Assembly: GCA_009838645.1 (NCBI GenBank)
Contig: VXRC01000029.1
Span: 79,233 to 143,232, forward strand
Direction: 5' to 3'
DNA: 64,000 nt
DNA from: Gemmatimonadota bacterium
GTDB taxonomy: Bacteria; JAAXHH01
Every line of letters begins with the position of its first letter. Positions within the stretch are counted from its first letter, which is position 1. The notes under the pieces are model-generated. The model ran no database searches. It saw only the letters and a program-made list of their open reading frames with translations, and was not told where the DNA came from. Shown piece after piece: positions 16,391 to 25,829 of this stretch. The translations under genes were made by a program, and so were the position numbers.

Positions 16391-18133
16391 ATGCGAAACA
16401 GAACCCGCATTTCGATGCCAGGGCGTTCGAGCCTACTGATCCTCGTCGCGGGGTTGGCCTGGTCAACCTACGGCCTGATCGATACCCTCTTCGCCGACAC
16501 CGAACCGCGCTACGTCAATTCCATCGGCGTGCCGCTCCCCGGGGACGCCCTTCCTCCCGAACAACAGGTCATTCGCGTTTTCTCCGAGTCGCGGCCCTAT
16601 AACGAGTGGTTCCGGACGGTTTACAAGGGCGCCGCGGGGAAGTACATCATCGCCGAACCCCTGACGCGCACCAACCGTAATTTCGAGTTGCGGGGCGGCG
16701 CGGCGGAACGATGGCAGGTGTCGGACGATGGGCTGGATTGGACCTTCCACCTGCGGCCGGGGCTGCAGTGGAGCGACGGCCGGCCGTTGACGGCGCACGA
16801 CTACGTCTTCTCCCTGCGCCGCGGCGCCGATCCGGAAAACGCCTACGATTTCGGGTGGTACTACCAGCCGATCCGGAACTGGCAGGCCGTCGTCGCCCGC
16901 ACGGTGCCGGTGGACTCCCTGGGGGTGTGGGCCTCCGACGATCTGACCCTCCACATCGCGACCGAAGAGACCACTCCCCACCTGCCCCTGCTGTTGACCT
17001 ACTCGTGGGTATCGCCCGAACACACGGTGCGCAAGTATGGCGACACGTGGTCCACCCGGCCGGAGACCTGCGTGTCTTCCGGTCCCTTTGTCATGGTGGA
17101 ATGGATAAAAGGCGAGCGGATGGTCTATGAAGCCAATCCCATGTACCGAGGGGTCGACAAGCCCTACCTGGAGAGGTTGATCTACAAGATGTTCAACCTG
17201 ACCACGCCGCCTCCGAGGATACCGGCATACGAGGCCGGAGAGATCGATTTCACCGAGGTGGAGAACCAGGCGGAACTCGCCCGCCTCCTTTCCGACGACG
17301 CATTGAGCGACCAGGTCCATACCTGGCCCAATTTCTGGACCCACTACCTGTTTTTCGACGTGACGAAACCGCCGTTCAACGACCGGCGGGTTCGGCTCGC
17401 GCTGAGTCTCGCCATCGACCGGGACGCCATATGCCGTTCCGCGCTGAAGGGGTTCGCCATACCCGGCTACGCCATGCTGCCGCCCGGATTCCCGGCCTTC
17501 TCCGACAATGCTTACGCGGAAAGCCAGGGTTATGACCCGGAACACGCCCGGCAGTTGCTTGCGGATGCGGGGTATCCCGATGGTCGCGGCATTCCCAAAC
17601 TGGACATGTGGCTGCGGAACGAGATCGTCATGCACCGTGACGCGGCGGAGGGGATCCAGGCGATGCTGCAGCGGAACCTGAACATAGAGATCGAAGTACG
17701 CAACGTGGAGAACAAGGTCTTCATGGACGGCCTGAACAACCACACCCTGGCCTTCGGAATGGTTCCCTACGAATTCGATTTCGTGGATCCCAGCAATCTC
17801 CTGGGACTTTGGCGGTCGAATGGGCGGCACAACTGGAACAACGCCGCTTTCGACGAACTGATGACCGAGGCCGAGGCCGAGGTCAGGGATCCGAGCCGTC
17901 GGATTTCACTGTACAAGGAAGCCGAAAGACTGCTGGTGGAAGACGTGGCCGGCGTGTTCCTGTGGCACCGGCAGCGCGCGCAGGTGTGGAAGCCCTACCT
18001 GAAAGGATCGGCGCTTGAGCCGAACGCATCGGGTTACCGGTCGTGGCGGGGCGACCAGGTGATGAGTTCCTCCATCACCTTCTATCTGGCGGAAGACCAG
18101 CCGGGACTTGCCCTGCCTGCCCGGAGACAGTGA
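16391..18133 (+). CDS. Peptide ABC transporter substrate-binding protein (SBP family 5)
   Basis: 580-residue extracytoplasmic binding protein of the OppA/DppA class. A signal or anchor helix (SLLILVAGLAWSTYGLIDTLF) precedes a mature domain with the family landmarks AERWQVSDDGLDWTFHLRPG, WSDGRPLTAHDYVFSLRR and VRLALSLAIDRDAICRS. There is no lipobox cysteine, so the N-terminal helix may stay as the membrane anchor. It follows the OppC-type permease gene directly. A second SBP of the same family lies at 44388-46178. The ligand is not predictable; oligopeptides are the default. Confidence 0.92.
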   Translation: MRNRTRISMPGRSSLLILVAGLAWSTYGLIDTLFADTEPRYVNSIGVPLPGDALPPEQQVIRVFSESRPYNEWFRTVYKGAAGKYIIAEPLTRTNRNFELRGGAAERWQVSDDGLDWTFHLRPGLQWSDGRPLTAHDYVFSLRRGADPENAYDFGWYYQPIRNWQAVVARTVPVDSLGVWASDDLTLHIATEETTPHLPLLLTYSWVSPEHTVRKYGDTWSTRPETCVSSGPFVMVEWIKGERMVYEANPMYRGVDKPYLERLIYKMFNLTTPPPRIPAYEAGEIDFTEVENQAELARLLSDDALSDQVHTWPNFWTHYLFFDVTKPPFNDRRVRLALSLAIDRDAICRSALKGFAIPGYAMLPPGFPAFSDNAYAESQGYDPEHARQLLADAGYPDGRGIPKLDMWLRNEIVMHRDAAEGIQAMLQRNLNIEIEVRNVENKVFMDGLNNHTLAFGMVPYEFDFVDPSNLLGLWRSNGRHNWNNAAFDELMTEAEAEVRDPSRRISLYKEAERLLVEDVAGVFLWHRQRAQVWKPYLKGSALEPNASGYRSWRGDQVMSSSITFYLAEDQPGLALPARRQ

Positions 18134-18198
18134 GGCGGGGACCGGAGCGCGGAAGCCGCGGCGAACCACGGCAGGCCGGAGCGCGGAAGGAGTCCGAC

Positions 18199-19593
18199 AT
18201 GATACTCAACCAGTACTACCTGGGCTGCCTTGCCCATGCGTCCTATTTCCTCGGGGACGAATCATCCGGCGTCGCGGCCGTCGTGGATCCGCAGCGCGAC
18301 ATCGGCCAGTACATCGAAGAGGCCGAAGCCCGGAACATGACCATCGACCATGTCTTCCTGACGCACTTCCACGCGGATTTCGCCGCGGGCCACCTGGAAC
18401 TGAGAGACCGCACCGGCGCCATGATCCATCTCGGCGCGCGCGCCGAGGCGGACTACCCCTTCGAGCCGATGCGGGACGGCGGCGGCATGGACCTGGGCGC
18501 GATTCGGCTCGCGTTTCTCGAGACGCCCGGGCATTCTCCCGAGTCCGTCTGTATCCTGGTCTTCGATCCCGGGGAGGCGGCCTCGCCCTGCGCCGTGCTG
18601 ACCGGGGACACCCTGTTCATCGGCGACGTGGGCCGTCCGGACCTTCGGGCCGCGCTCGGCTGGAAGGCCGAGGACCTCGCCGACCTGCTCTACGACTCCC
18701 TCCACGGGAAGCTGATTCCGGCCACCGTCGACGAGACGCTCGTCTATCCCGCGCACGGCGCCGGCTCGTTGTGCGGCAAGAACCTGAGTACGGATACGGT
18801 GTCCACCATGGGCGATCAGAAGAAGTACAATTACGCCCTGCAGCCCATGGACCGGGAGACCTTTACCCGCCTCATCACGACGGACCAGCCCGAGGCGCCT
18901 TCGTACTTCACCTACGACGCCGCGTTCAACGCGCAGGAACACGAAACGCTGGACCATCTGCTGAAGCGCAACCTGAACCCCCTTTCGTTGGAGGAGGTGT
19001 TGCGCAAGGCGGACGACGGCGCCCAGCTGCTCGACACGCGGGACGCCGCGGACTATGAGGGCGCGCACCTGAAGGGGAGCGTCAACATCGGCCTCGGGGG
19101 CCAGTACGCCAGCTGGGCGGGCACCCTGTTGCGACGGGACCGGCCGATCGTGCTGGTCACGGGATCGGGCGCCGAGGAGGAATCCGCCCTGCGGCTGGGC
19201 CGCATCGGCTTCGACCATATCGCGGGATACCTGGAGGGCGGCATGCATGCGCTGGATGAACGGCCCGACCTGTTGAGCCGGACCGACCGCATCACCGCGG
19301 CGGCGCTCCGGGACCGGCTGGACACGGAACACCCGCCCCTGGTGCTCGACATCCGATCCGGCCAGGAACGCGACGCCAGGTCCATCCGGGGCAGTCTCCA
19401 CGTTCCCCTGAACCACCTGGAGGAACGACTGGGCGAGATCCCCACCGGCACCACGGTGGTCGTCCAGTGCGCCGGCGGTTATCGTTCCGCCATGGCGGCC
19501 AGCATCCTGAAGCGGAACGGCATCGCGGACGTGATGGACCTGGTCGGGGGCCTGGCGGCCTGGGAGGCCGTCCAGCGTGAGACCGCGGATTGA
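18199..19593 (+). CDS. MBL-fold hydrolase with two rhodanese domains (persulfide dioxygenase-like)
   Basis: 464-residue protein of the ETHE1/CstB type, which oxidises or transfers persulfide sulfur. The metallo-beta-lactamase domain (1-240) has THFHADFAAGH (55-65), H111, D137 (TGDTLF) and H186 as metal ligands. The first rhodanese domain (about 260-355) lacks the catalytic cysteine: its loop reads VTGSGAEEE. The second (about 365-464) keeps it, C424 in VVQCAGGYRS. The ATG at 18199 follows GGAAGGAG; the longer frame upstream overlaps the previous gene. It is convergent with rnz, the stops being 2 bp apart. The domain layout suggests sulfide detoxification. Confidence 0.9.
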   Translation: MILNQYYLGCLAHASYFLGDESSGVAAVVDPQRDIGQYIEEAEARNMTIDHVFLTHFHADFAAGHLELRDRTGAMIHLGARAEADYPFEPMRDGGGMDLGAIRLAFLETPGHSPESVCILVFDPGEAASPCAVLTGDTLFIGDVGRPDLRAALGWKAEDLADLLYDSLHGKLIPATVDETLVYPAHGAGSLCGKNLSTDTVSTMGDQKKYNYALQPMDRETFTRLITTDQPEAPSYFTYDAAFNAQEHETLDHLLKRNLNPLSLEEVLRKADDGAQLLDTRDAADYEGAHLKGSVNIGLGGQYASWAGTLLRRDRPIVLVTGSGAEEESALRLGRIGFDHIAGYLEGGMHALDERPDLLSRTDRITAAALRDRLDTEHPPLVLDIRSGQERDARSIRGSLHVPLNHLEERLGEIPTGTTVVVQCAGGYRSAMAASILKRNGIADVMDLVGGLAAWEAVQRETAD

Positions 19594-19595
19594 CC

Positions 19596-20513
19596 CTATT
19601 TATACATGGGCACGTTGAATTCCATGAGATCCCGCGCGACGCGGGTGGCGGGGAAGACCTTGCGCGCCTCGGCGGCCAGCGGACCGTCCTGCATGTAGCG
19701 GGAACTGATATGGGTCAGCACGAGGCTTCCGACCTTCGCGCGCCGGGCGATGCGGGCGGCCTGCACGACTGTCGAGTGGTGCTTCTGCCGGGCCTGCGCC
19801 CGCAGGTCGTCGCTGAACATGCCGTCGTGGATCAGCACGTCCGCCTCGTGGGCGAGCGACACCACCTGGTCGCACGGCCGGGTATCCGTGGCGTACACGA
19901 TCTTCCGGCCCCGCCGGGCGGGACCCAGGACCTGGCCGGGCTCGATCACCCGTCCATCCCGCAGCGTCACGGCTTCACCCGCCTGCAGCCGCCCGTAGAG
20001 CGGTCCCGGCGGTATGCCCAGCTGCCGCGCTTCCTCGACCTGAAACTGCCCCGGCCGCTCCCTTTCCTGGAAGGCGAACGCCAGTGTAAAGCAGCTGTGG
20101 TCCACGGGTACGGCCTCGACGAAGAGCGTGTCGTCCTCGGAGACCAGGCCGCCCCTGGTCTCCGTGACGATCACGGGGAAGGGGCACTGGTGGCCCAGAA
20201 AGCGCCGGTTGCCTTCCACGAATTCTGAAATGCCCGGAGGCCCGTGGATGTTCAGGGCCCGTTCCCGCGGTATCTGCCCCATGGTCATCAGCAGGCCGGG
20301 CAGTCCCATCACGTGGTCGCCGTGCAGATGGGAGATATAGATCCGCTCGATCTTGCTCAGGGGCAACTTCGCCCGGACCATTTGCGTCTGGGTGCCCTCC
20401 CCGCAGTCGAAGAGGAACACGCGTCCGTCGCACTGGACGGCCACGGCCGGCAGGTTTCGCGTCAGGGTCGGAATGGCGCCTCCGGAACCCAGGATAACGA
20501 TGTCAATGGTCAT
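19596..20513 (-). CDS. rnz: Ribonuclease Z
   Basis: 305-residue tRNA 3'-processing endonuclease of the metallo-beta-lactamase fold. The N-terminal ILGSGGAIPTLTRN and the zinc motif SHLHGDHVMGLPG are diagnostic, with FDCGEGTQTQ before them, ATDTRPCD and H in VLIHDGMF and KHHSTV after. Length fits the short bacterial form. This activity matters here because none of the tRNA genes in this window encodes CCA, so trailers must be removed before CCA addition. It lies 35 bp downstream of folP on the same strand. Confidence 0.95.
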   Translation of the reverse strand: MTIDIVILGSGGAIPTLTRNLPAVAVQCDGRVFLFDCGEGTQTQMVRAKLPLSKIERIYISHLHGDHVMGLPGLLMTMGQIPRERALNIHGPPGISEFVEGNRRFLGHQCPFPVIVTETRGGLVSEDDTLFVEAVPVDHSCFTLAFAFQERERPGQFQVEEARQLGIPPGPLYGRLQAGEAVTLRDGRVIEPGQVLGPARRGRKIVYATDTRPCDQVVSLAHEADVLIHDGMFSDDLRAQARQKHHSTVVQAARIARRAKVGSLVLTHISSRYMQDGPLAAEARKVFPATRVARDLMEFNVPMYK

Positions 20514-20548
20514 GATGGAAGATGGATGGCCTTGTTTTCGGTGGGCGC

Positions 20549-21403
20549 CTACGCCTGCCGCGCCTTGCAGATCGCGTCGGTCATACGGACCACGCGGCTC
20601 ATTTCCCTGACGTCGTGGACCCTGACGATGCTGGCGCCGTTGGCGACGCTAAGCGCGACCGCGGCCGCCGTGCCCTCCATCCGGTCGTCTTTCTCCGCGT
20701 CAAGCACACGGCCGATGAAGGACTTCCGCGACGGACCGATCAGAATGGGACGATTCAGTTGCCGGAATGACGCCAGGGACCGGATCAGGAGCAGGTTGTC
20801 GCTGAGCCGTTTGCCGAAGCCGATGCCGGGATCGACAATGATCCGCGATCTTCGGATGCCGTGCGCCACGGCATGGGCCATGCGCGCGTCCAGCCACTCG
20901 ACGATTTCGCCCACGGTATCCCGATAGCCGGGATTCCGCTGCATGTTCTCCGGGGTTCCCGCCATATGCATGATCACCACGGGGACTCCTTCAGCGGCGA
21001 CCGTCCCTGTCATACCCGGATCGGCGGTCAAGCCGCTGACGTCGTTCACCATCCGGGCCCCGGCGCCTATGGCCCTGCGGGCGACTTCCGCCTTTCGCGT
21101 ATCGATGGACACCGGTTGTTCGATCCGGTCCCTCAGTTTTTCAATGACGGGAATGACCCGCCGAAGTTCTTCCTCCAGTTCGACCGGTTCCGCGCCCGGC
21201 CGGGTGGATTCTCCGCCCACGTCGATGACGTCCGCGCCTTCTTCGGCCAATCGCTGGCCGTGCCGTACGGCCGTCAAAGGGTCCCAGTACCGGCCGCCGT
21301 CATAGAAGGAGTCCGGCGTGACGTTGAGGACGCCCATGATCCGCGTGCGTTGCGAACAGTCCCAGTGGAACCCGTCACCCTCGATGACCCGTTCATCATC
21401 CAC
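20549..21403 (-). CDS. folP: Dihydropteroate synthase
   Basis: 284-residue TIM-barrel enzyme of folate synthesis that joins p-aminobenzoate to the pterin pyrophosphate. Visible motifs: GVLNVTPDSFYDGG (loop 1), VIDVGGESTRPGAEPV (loop 2), PVSIDTRKAEVARRAI, VNDVSGL, IDPGIGFGKR-like VDPGIGFGKR and PSRKSFIG. It follows ftsH by 2 bp, the ftsH-folP order found in many bacteria. Confidence 0.96.
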   Translation of the reverse strand: MDDERVIEGDGFHWDCSQRTRIMGVLNVTPDSFYDGGRYWDPLTAVRHGQRLAEEGADVIDVGGESTRPGAEPVELEEELRRVIPVIEKLRDRIEQPVSIDTRKAEVARRAIGAGARMVNDVSGLTADPGMTGTVAAEGVPVVIMHMAGTPENMQRNPGYRDTVGEIVEWLDARMAHAVAHGIRRSRIIVDPGIGFGKRLSDNLLLIRSLASFRQLNRPILIGPSRKSFIGRVLDAEKDDRMEGTAAAVALSVANGASIVRVHDVREMSRVVRMTDAICKARQA

Positions 21404-21405
21404 GA

Positions 21406-23517
21406 TCAGACTCCGGGTGCGGCCAGGGGAGGCTCCTTGAATGGCGTGGGGGCCGGCGCTTTTTCATCGTCTGTACGAGCCTCCTCCGCCTGCCCGGCTT
21501 CATTCTTCGCGTCCTGCTCCGATGGGGCTTCACGCTTGACGGCCGGTTCCAGCGTTTTCCCTGCGAGCAGCTGTTCGATCTGGCCCCTGTCCAGCGTTTC
21601 ATGCTCGAGGAGGGCCTCGGCCATCCTGTGCAGGGCGTCTTCCCGTTTCGAAATGATGGATTCCGCACGCTGCCGGCAGGCATCCAGGATGCTTCTCATG
21701 TCCTCGTCGACCTTCACGGCCGTCTTGTTGCTGTAATCCCGCTTCCGGGTGAGTTCCCGGCCCAGGAAAACTTCCCCGTCCTGATTGCCGAGGGCCAGGG
21801 GACCGAGTTCGCCCATCCCCCAGCCGCAGACCATGTGGCGCGCCAGTTCCGTGGCGCGCTTGATGTCGTCGCCGGCCCCGTTGAACGTGTCACCGACCCC
21901 CATGCGTTCCGCCACCTGTCCGGCCAGCAGGCACGCGATCTGGCCCCGGCACCAGGCTTCCGAATACAGGTACTGGTCTTCCTCCGGAATGGAGTAGGTG
22001 ATCCCGAGGGCCTGTCCGCGGGGAATGATGGTGACGCTGTGCGGAGAATCGATCTCGGGGATCAGGGCGGCGGTCAGGGCGTGACCGCTTTCGTGGTAGG
22101 CGACGGTCCTGCGCTCTTCTTCCGAGATGACCAGCTGGTGTTCCGAGCCCATGACGATGCGGTCCCTGGCGCGTTCGAGGTGCGACATGGCGATCCGCTT
22201 GTGATCTTCCCGCGCGGCGAGGAGGGCCGCCTCGTTCATGATGTTCTCCAGGTCCGCGCCCGACATGCCCGGCGTGAGCCTGGCCATGGTCTTCAGGTTC
22301 ACGCACTCCGCCATCGGCTTGCCCTTCGCCTTGATTTCCAGGATCTGCTCGCGCCCCCTGACGTCAGGCCGGTCCACGGTGACGTGCCGGTCGAACCGTC
22401 CGGGCCGGAGCAGCGCAGGGTCCAGCACGTCGGGGCGGTTCGTGGCGGCGATGAGGACGACCCCGCTGTTCGGCTCGAAACCGTCCATTTCCACGAGCAA
22501 CTGGTTCAGCGTCTGTTCCCGTTCATCGTGCCCGCCGCCCAGGCCCGCGCCCCGGTGGCGGCCCACGGCGTCCAACTCGTCGATGAAAATGATGCACGGC
22601 GCGTTCTCCTTGCCCTGTTTGAACAGGTCCCGCACCCTGGACGCGCCGACCCCCACGAACATCTCCATGAAATCCGCGCCGCTCATGGTAAAGAAGGGTA
22701 CGCCCGCTTCACCGGAAACCGCGCGGGCCAGGAGGGTCTTTCCCGTGCCGGGCGGACCCAGCAGGAGCACGCCTTTCGGAATGCGCGCGCCGAACCGGCT
22801 GAATTTTTCCGGATGCTTGAGAAACGCCACGACCTCCTGCAGGTCGCGCTTCGCTTCTTCGACGCCGGCCACTTCGCTGAACTTCACGCCTTCGCGCTCT
22901 CCCGTAAGCCTGGCCTGGCTCTTCCCCATGGAAAAGAGCCCCTTCTGGCCGCCCTGCATCTGGCGGAAGATGAGGATTCCCAGGCCGATGATGAGGAGCA
23001 GCGGCAGCCAGGTGACCAGGTGCGCATACCAGGGGCTCGATTTCGGCCGCGCGGTGATGGTTACGTCTTTCCGCACCAGTTCGTCGATCAGTTCCGTATC
23101 TTCGAAAGGTATCTCGACCTTGAATCGGGTCTCCATGGATTCCCGGCCGCCGGGCACGGGTGTACTGACCCCGTTTCTGAATTCACCGACGATGGTCTTT
23201 TCGAGTATCGTAACGCTGAGGATGTTCCCGTTGGCCAGGTGGTCCCGGAAAGTGGAGTATCCGATTTCCATCCCGTCGGACCGGTTCCGGCTGAAGAACT
23301 GTACCAGCACCACCGACAGCAGGGCCAGGAGTACCCACATGACGATGGTGCGGGTACGGCGAGGCGCTTGCTGCCGGTTGCCGCGACCCCGGCCGGGCGC
23401 CTGCTGCCGGCTTCCGCGGTCCTGGCGCGGTGCTTGCTGCCGGTTTCCGCGGTCCTGGCGCGGTGGGGCGGGGCGTCGTCCCCGCGGCCCTGCATTGTGC
23501 TGCCTGGAATTCGTCAT
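21406..23517 (-). CDS. ftsH: ATP-dependent zinc metalloprotease FtsH
   Basis: 703-residue membrane AAA+ protease that degrades membrane proteins and regulatory factors. Two membrane helices (about 57-76 and 165-184) flank the periplasmic domain. Walker A GPPGTGKT is at 254-261, Walker [12 protein letters not shown] at 309-319, the second region of homology at 360-380, and the zinc HESGH at 475-479. ATG 23517 is preferred over an upstream frame extension. Oddity: the cytoplasmic N-terminus before the first helix is about 56 residues long, very basic and glutamine-rich, and carries three copies of an 11-residue unit ([11 protein letters not shown]). Typical FtsH has only a few residues there. 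It is in the tilS-hpt-ftsH-folP block. Confidence 0.96.
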   Translation of the reverse strand: MTNSRQHNAGPRGRRPAPPRQDRGNRQQAPRQDRGSRQQAPGRGRGNRQQAPRRTRTIVMWVLLALLSVVLVQFFSRNRSDGMEIGYSTFRDHLANGNILSVTILEKTIVGEFRNGVSTPVPGGRESMETRFKVEIPFEDTELIDELVRKDVTITARPKSSPWYAHLVTWLPLLLIIGLGILIFRQMQGGQKGLFSMGKSQARLTGEREGVKFSEVAGVEEAKRDLQEVVAFLKHPEKFSRFGARIPKGVLLLGPPGTGKTLLARAVSGEAGVPFFTMSGADFMEMFVGVGASRVRDLFKQGKENAPCIIFIDELDAVGRHRGAGLGGGHDEREQTLNQLLVEMDGFEPNSGVVLIAATNRPDVLDPALLRPGRFDRHVTVDRPDVRGREQILEIKAKGKPMAECVNLKTMARLTPGMSGADLENIMNEAALLAAREDHKRIAMSHLERARDRIVMGSEHQLVISEEERRTVAYHESGHALTAALIPEIDSPHSVTIIPRGQALGITYSIPEEDQYLYSEAWCRGQIACLLAGQVAERMGVGDTFNGAGDDIKRATELARHMVCGWGMGELGPLALGNQDGEVFLGRELTRKRDYSNKTAVKVDEDMRSILDACRQRAESIISKREDALHRMAEALLEHETLDRGQIEQLLAGKTLEPAVKREAPSEQDAKNEAGQAEEARTDDEKAPAPTPFKEPPLAAPGV
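23362..23460 (-). repeat. 33-bp tandem repeat in the ftsH N-terminus
   Basis: Three consecutive 33-bp units encode residues 20-52: [22 protein letters not shown] and [11 protein letters not shown]. The unit length keeps the frame. The first two copies are nearly identical at DNA level, which suggests a recent expansion. Confidence 0.9.
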
Positions 23518-23609
23518 TTGAACTTGCCCGCCCCGAGTGCTTGTGCGCTGCGCCAATAAATAAGCGTGAGGATATGCGAGGCCGTATTCACGCCCGCATG
23601 CCCCCACGC

Positions 23610-24125
23610 TCAGGCATCCTGTTCATCGACCACGGCGACGTACGGCAGGTCCCGATACCGCTCGCCCCAGTCGAGGCCGTACCCTACGACGAAATCGCCC
23701 GGTATGTCGAAACCCCGGTAATCGATCGTCACGGGCGCACGGTGCGCCCCCGGTTTGACCAGCAGGGCGCATACCTTCAGGGACAACGGTTCCTGCTTCG
23801 TCAACACTTCCGTAAGATAGCCCAGTGTCAGCCCCGTGTCAACGATGTCCTCCACGATCACGGCGTGCCGTCCGCGGATGTTCACATCGAAGAAATCGGC
23901 CTTCACGACACCGTAGGAAACCTGCCCCGTCCCATAGGTTGAAGCGCGTACGAAGTCGATGGTGTGAGGTATCGTGATTTCCCGCATAAGGTCGGCGAGG
24001 AAGACCACGCACCCCTTGAGGCATCCGATGAGTATCGGGTTCTTCTCCCGGTAGTCCGTGGAAAGCCGCGCACCGAGGCTTTTTACCTTCTCCGCGATCT
24101 GTACTTCGGTGAGCAGGATTCTCAT
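23610..24125 (-). CDS. hpt: Hypoxanthine phosphoribosyltransferase
   Basis: 171-residue purine salvage enzyme converting hypoxanthine or guanine to nucleotides with PRPP. The PRPP-binding loop is HAVIVEDIVDTGLTLGYL, preceded by LIGCLKGCVVFLADLMREI and followed by the base-contact segment DFVVGYGLDWGERYRDLPYV. Its ATG overlaps the tilS stop in an ATGA junction (24122-24125), which indicates translational coupling. It lies 92 bp upstream of the ftsH start. Confidence 0.96.
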   Translation of the reverse strand: MRILLTEVQIAEKVKSLGARLSTDYREKNPILIGCLKGCVVFLADLMREITIPHTIDFVRASTYGTGQVSYGVVKADFFDVNIRGRHAVIVEDIVDTGLTLGYLTEVLTKQEPLSLKVCALLVKPGAHRAPVTIDYRGFDIPGDFVVGYGLDWGERYRDLPYVAVVDEQDA

Positions 24126-25519
24126 CGCTTCGGATCTTTCACCATAAGCTCGGCGACCATCACGCGCCGGGTCTTCCCGGTGACCAGGCTCTCGTTGCTC
24201 TGCCTATAGCCCGCCACCCAAAGGATCTGCGTTCCGTCCGTTACGACCGGTACGCGGTCGCGCAACAGCCGGGGCACGTCCCATTCGTTGAACAGCTTCT
24301 TCAGGGACTTGTGTCCCGCCAGGCCGAAGGGCGTCATGCGGTCACCTCGTTCGCGGGAACGCACGGTCCACGGCCGGCGCACTTCCGCCGCATCGAAAAC
24401 GGCCCGATGCGCCGTCGCGCCGGGCGCGGTTTCCGCGGAACCTTCAGCGACGTGGATCGACAGGTTCGTGCCCGGTACCTCCACACTCCCGGGAACCTCC
24501 AGATTCAGTCGGAAAGGCGTTAACAAACCTCGACATAAAACCAGTTCGGACTTGCGGCGTTCCAGGCGGATTCCACAGGGCAATTCCTGGATCCGGCCGA
24601 CCGGACCCCGGCCGATCCATGCACGGGCATCCTCCACCTGGTCGAAGCGCAGTCGCTCCTCGTTGCCGCCCAGGGTCCGGACCAGGGTCCGGACCAGGAC
24701 GCGCTGCAGAGCGGGCGCCGCGTTCCCCCAGGCATCGAGGTCCACCCGAAGGATCTTGCCGTCCTCGAGCCGGGCATGATCGGCGAGGAACGCCGCGGCC
24801 TTTGCGTCCAGGTACTCCGCCTCGCCGCGCGTCACGTCGGCGAGCCGCGCCAGACCCTGCACGATATGGGGATTGTACTCCCTTTGCAGCAAGGGTACCA
24901 GGTGGCGCCGGATCCTGTTGCGGAGCACGTCCTGGTCCTCATTGGTGCGGTCGGTCCGGTAGGACAATCCGTGCTTTCGTGCATATGCGGCGATCTCGTC
25001 GGCGGTGACGTCCAGCAGCGGCCGGATGATCCATCCGTCCCTGACCGGGCGGATGGCCGACAGGCCCGAACTGCCGCTGCCGCGCAAGAGCCGCATCAAC
25101 ACCGTCTCGGCCTGATCGTTCGCCGTATGGCCGGTTGCCACGGCATCCGCATCCTGGTCCCGCAGCACCCTTCTCAGGAATCCGTACCGCACCTCGCGGG
25201 CGCCTTGCTCGATGGAACAACAGTTTTTCCGGCAGTAGGCTGCGACGTTCGCCCGCTCCGCGACGCAGGGAAGGCCCAGTAACGCCGCGTAGTCCATGAC
25301 GAAGGCGGCATCTTCCTTACCTTCCTCGCCGCGCAGGCCGTGGTCGAGATGCGCCGCAACCAGTTCCATGTCCAGCCTGCCGCATAAGCCGTGCAGGGCG
25401 TGCAGGAGGACCACCGAGTCCGCACCACCGGAAACCGCGGCGATCACCCGGTCGCCCGCCCTGATCATCCCGTGGCGCCGGATCGTATGCTCGACTTTAT
25501 GTTCCAAGGCTTGCGGCAT
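24122..25519 (-). CDS. tilS: tRNA(Ile)-lysidine synthetase
   Basis: ATP-dependent enzyme that puts lysidine on C34 of tRNA-Ile(CAT) so that it reads AUA instead of AUG. The 465-residue protein has the PP-loop AAVSGGADSVVLLHAL, the HLDHGLRGEE and ATGHTANDQAETVLMRLLRG motifs, and a C-terminal TilS domain with ERGDRMTPFGLAGHKSLKKLF. Start codons at 25534 and 25519 are both possible; neither has a strong ribosome site. The longer open frame would run into the tRNA gene. It sits just downstream of a tRNA gene with anticodon CAT and overlaps hpt by 4 bp. Confidence 0.95.
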   Translation of the reverse strand: MPQALEHKVEHTIRRHGMIRAGDRVIAAVSGGADSVVLLHALHGLCGRLDMELVAAHLDHGLRGEEGKEDAAFVMDYAALLGLPCVAERANVAAYCRKNCCSIEQGAREVRYGFLRRVLRDQDADAVATGHTANDQAETVLMRLLRGSGSSGLSAIRPVRDGWIIRPLLDVTADEIAAYARKHGLSYRTDRTNEDQDVLRNRIRRHLVPLLQREYNPHIVQGLARLADVTRGEAEYLDAKAAAFLADHARLEDGKILRVDLDAWGNAAPALQRVLVRTLVRTLGGNEERLRFDQVEDARAWIGRGPVGRIQELPCGIRLERRKSELVLCRGLLTPFRLNLEVPGSVEVPGTNLSIHVAEGSAETAPGATAHRAVFDAAEVRRPWTVRSRERGDRMTPFGLAGHKSLKKLFNEWDVPRLLRDRVPVVTDGTQILWVAGYRQSNESLVTGKTRRVMVAELMVKDPKR

Positions 25520-25597
25520 GGGAGATCCCGGCATGAGGATCAGCGGGGGGGAGACATAATGAAAATGGCCTTCCGAGTGCAGAAAGGCCATGGAACA

Positions 25598-25671
25598 TAG
25601 CGGCGCAGGGATTCGAACCCCGGACACTCGGATTATGATTCCGATGCTCTGACCAACTGAGCTACGCCGCC
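25598..25671 (-). tRNA. tRNA-Met (elongator, anticodon CAT)
   Basis: 74-nt cloverleaf with anticodon loop ATCATAA (CAT). The acceptor GGCGGCG/CGCCGCT with discriminator A closely resembles elongator tRNA-Met of Gram-positive and other bacteria. It lacks the C4:G69 and C5:G68 pairs of the E. coli tRNA-Ile2 that TilS modifies, so methionine is the better call, but an isoleucine identity is not fully excluded because the anticodons are the same. It lies about 80 bp upstream of tilS on the same strand. Confidence 0.85.
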
Positions 25672-25687
25672 TTGAATCGAACATCCA

Positions 25688-25716
25688 AATATAGAATCCG
25701 ACGGGTATGTTGTCAA
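25688..25716 (-). promoter_or_regulatory. Consensus sigma70 promoter of tRNA-Met/tilS block
   Basis: On the minus strand TTGACA (25716-25711), a 17-bp spacer and TATATT (25693-25688). The mature tRNA begins 16 bp after the -10 box. This is the strongest promoter match in the window and could drive tRNA-Met and, by read-through, tilS-hpt-ftsH-folP. Confidence 0.85.
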
Positions 25717-25829
25717 GGCAATAACCTGTTCGTACAGCCGGTTCAAATGTGATTGTTATTGACCTTCGAAAAGGGATACATTACACATGTTTATGCCTGA
25801 TTTCACAAGCATTTCCGTCGAGGTGAGGA

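Noticed and set aside
25598..25671. Calling the CAT tRNA a tRNA-Ile2 because of tilS next door
   Set aside because: The acceptor stem has G4/G5 rather than C4/C5 and resembles elongator tRNA-Met; context alone is not enough.
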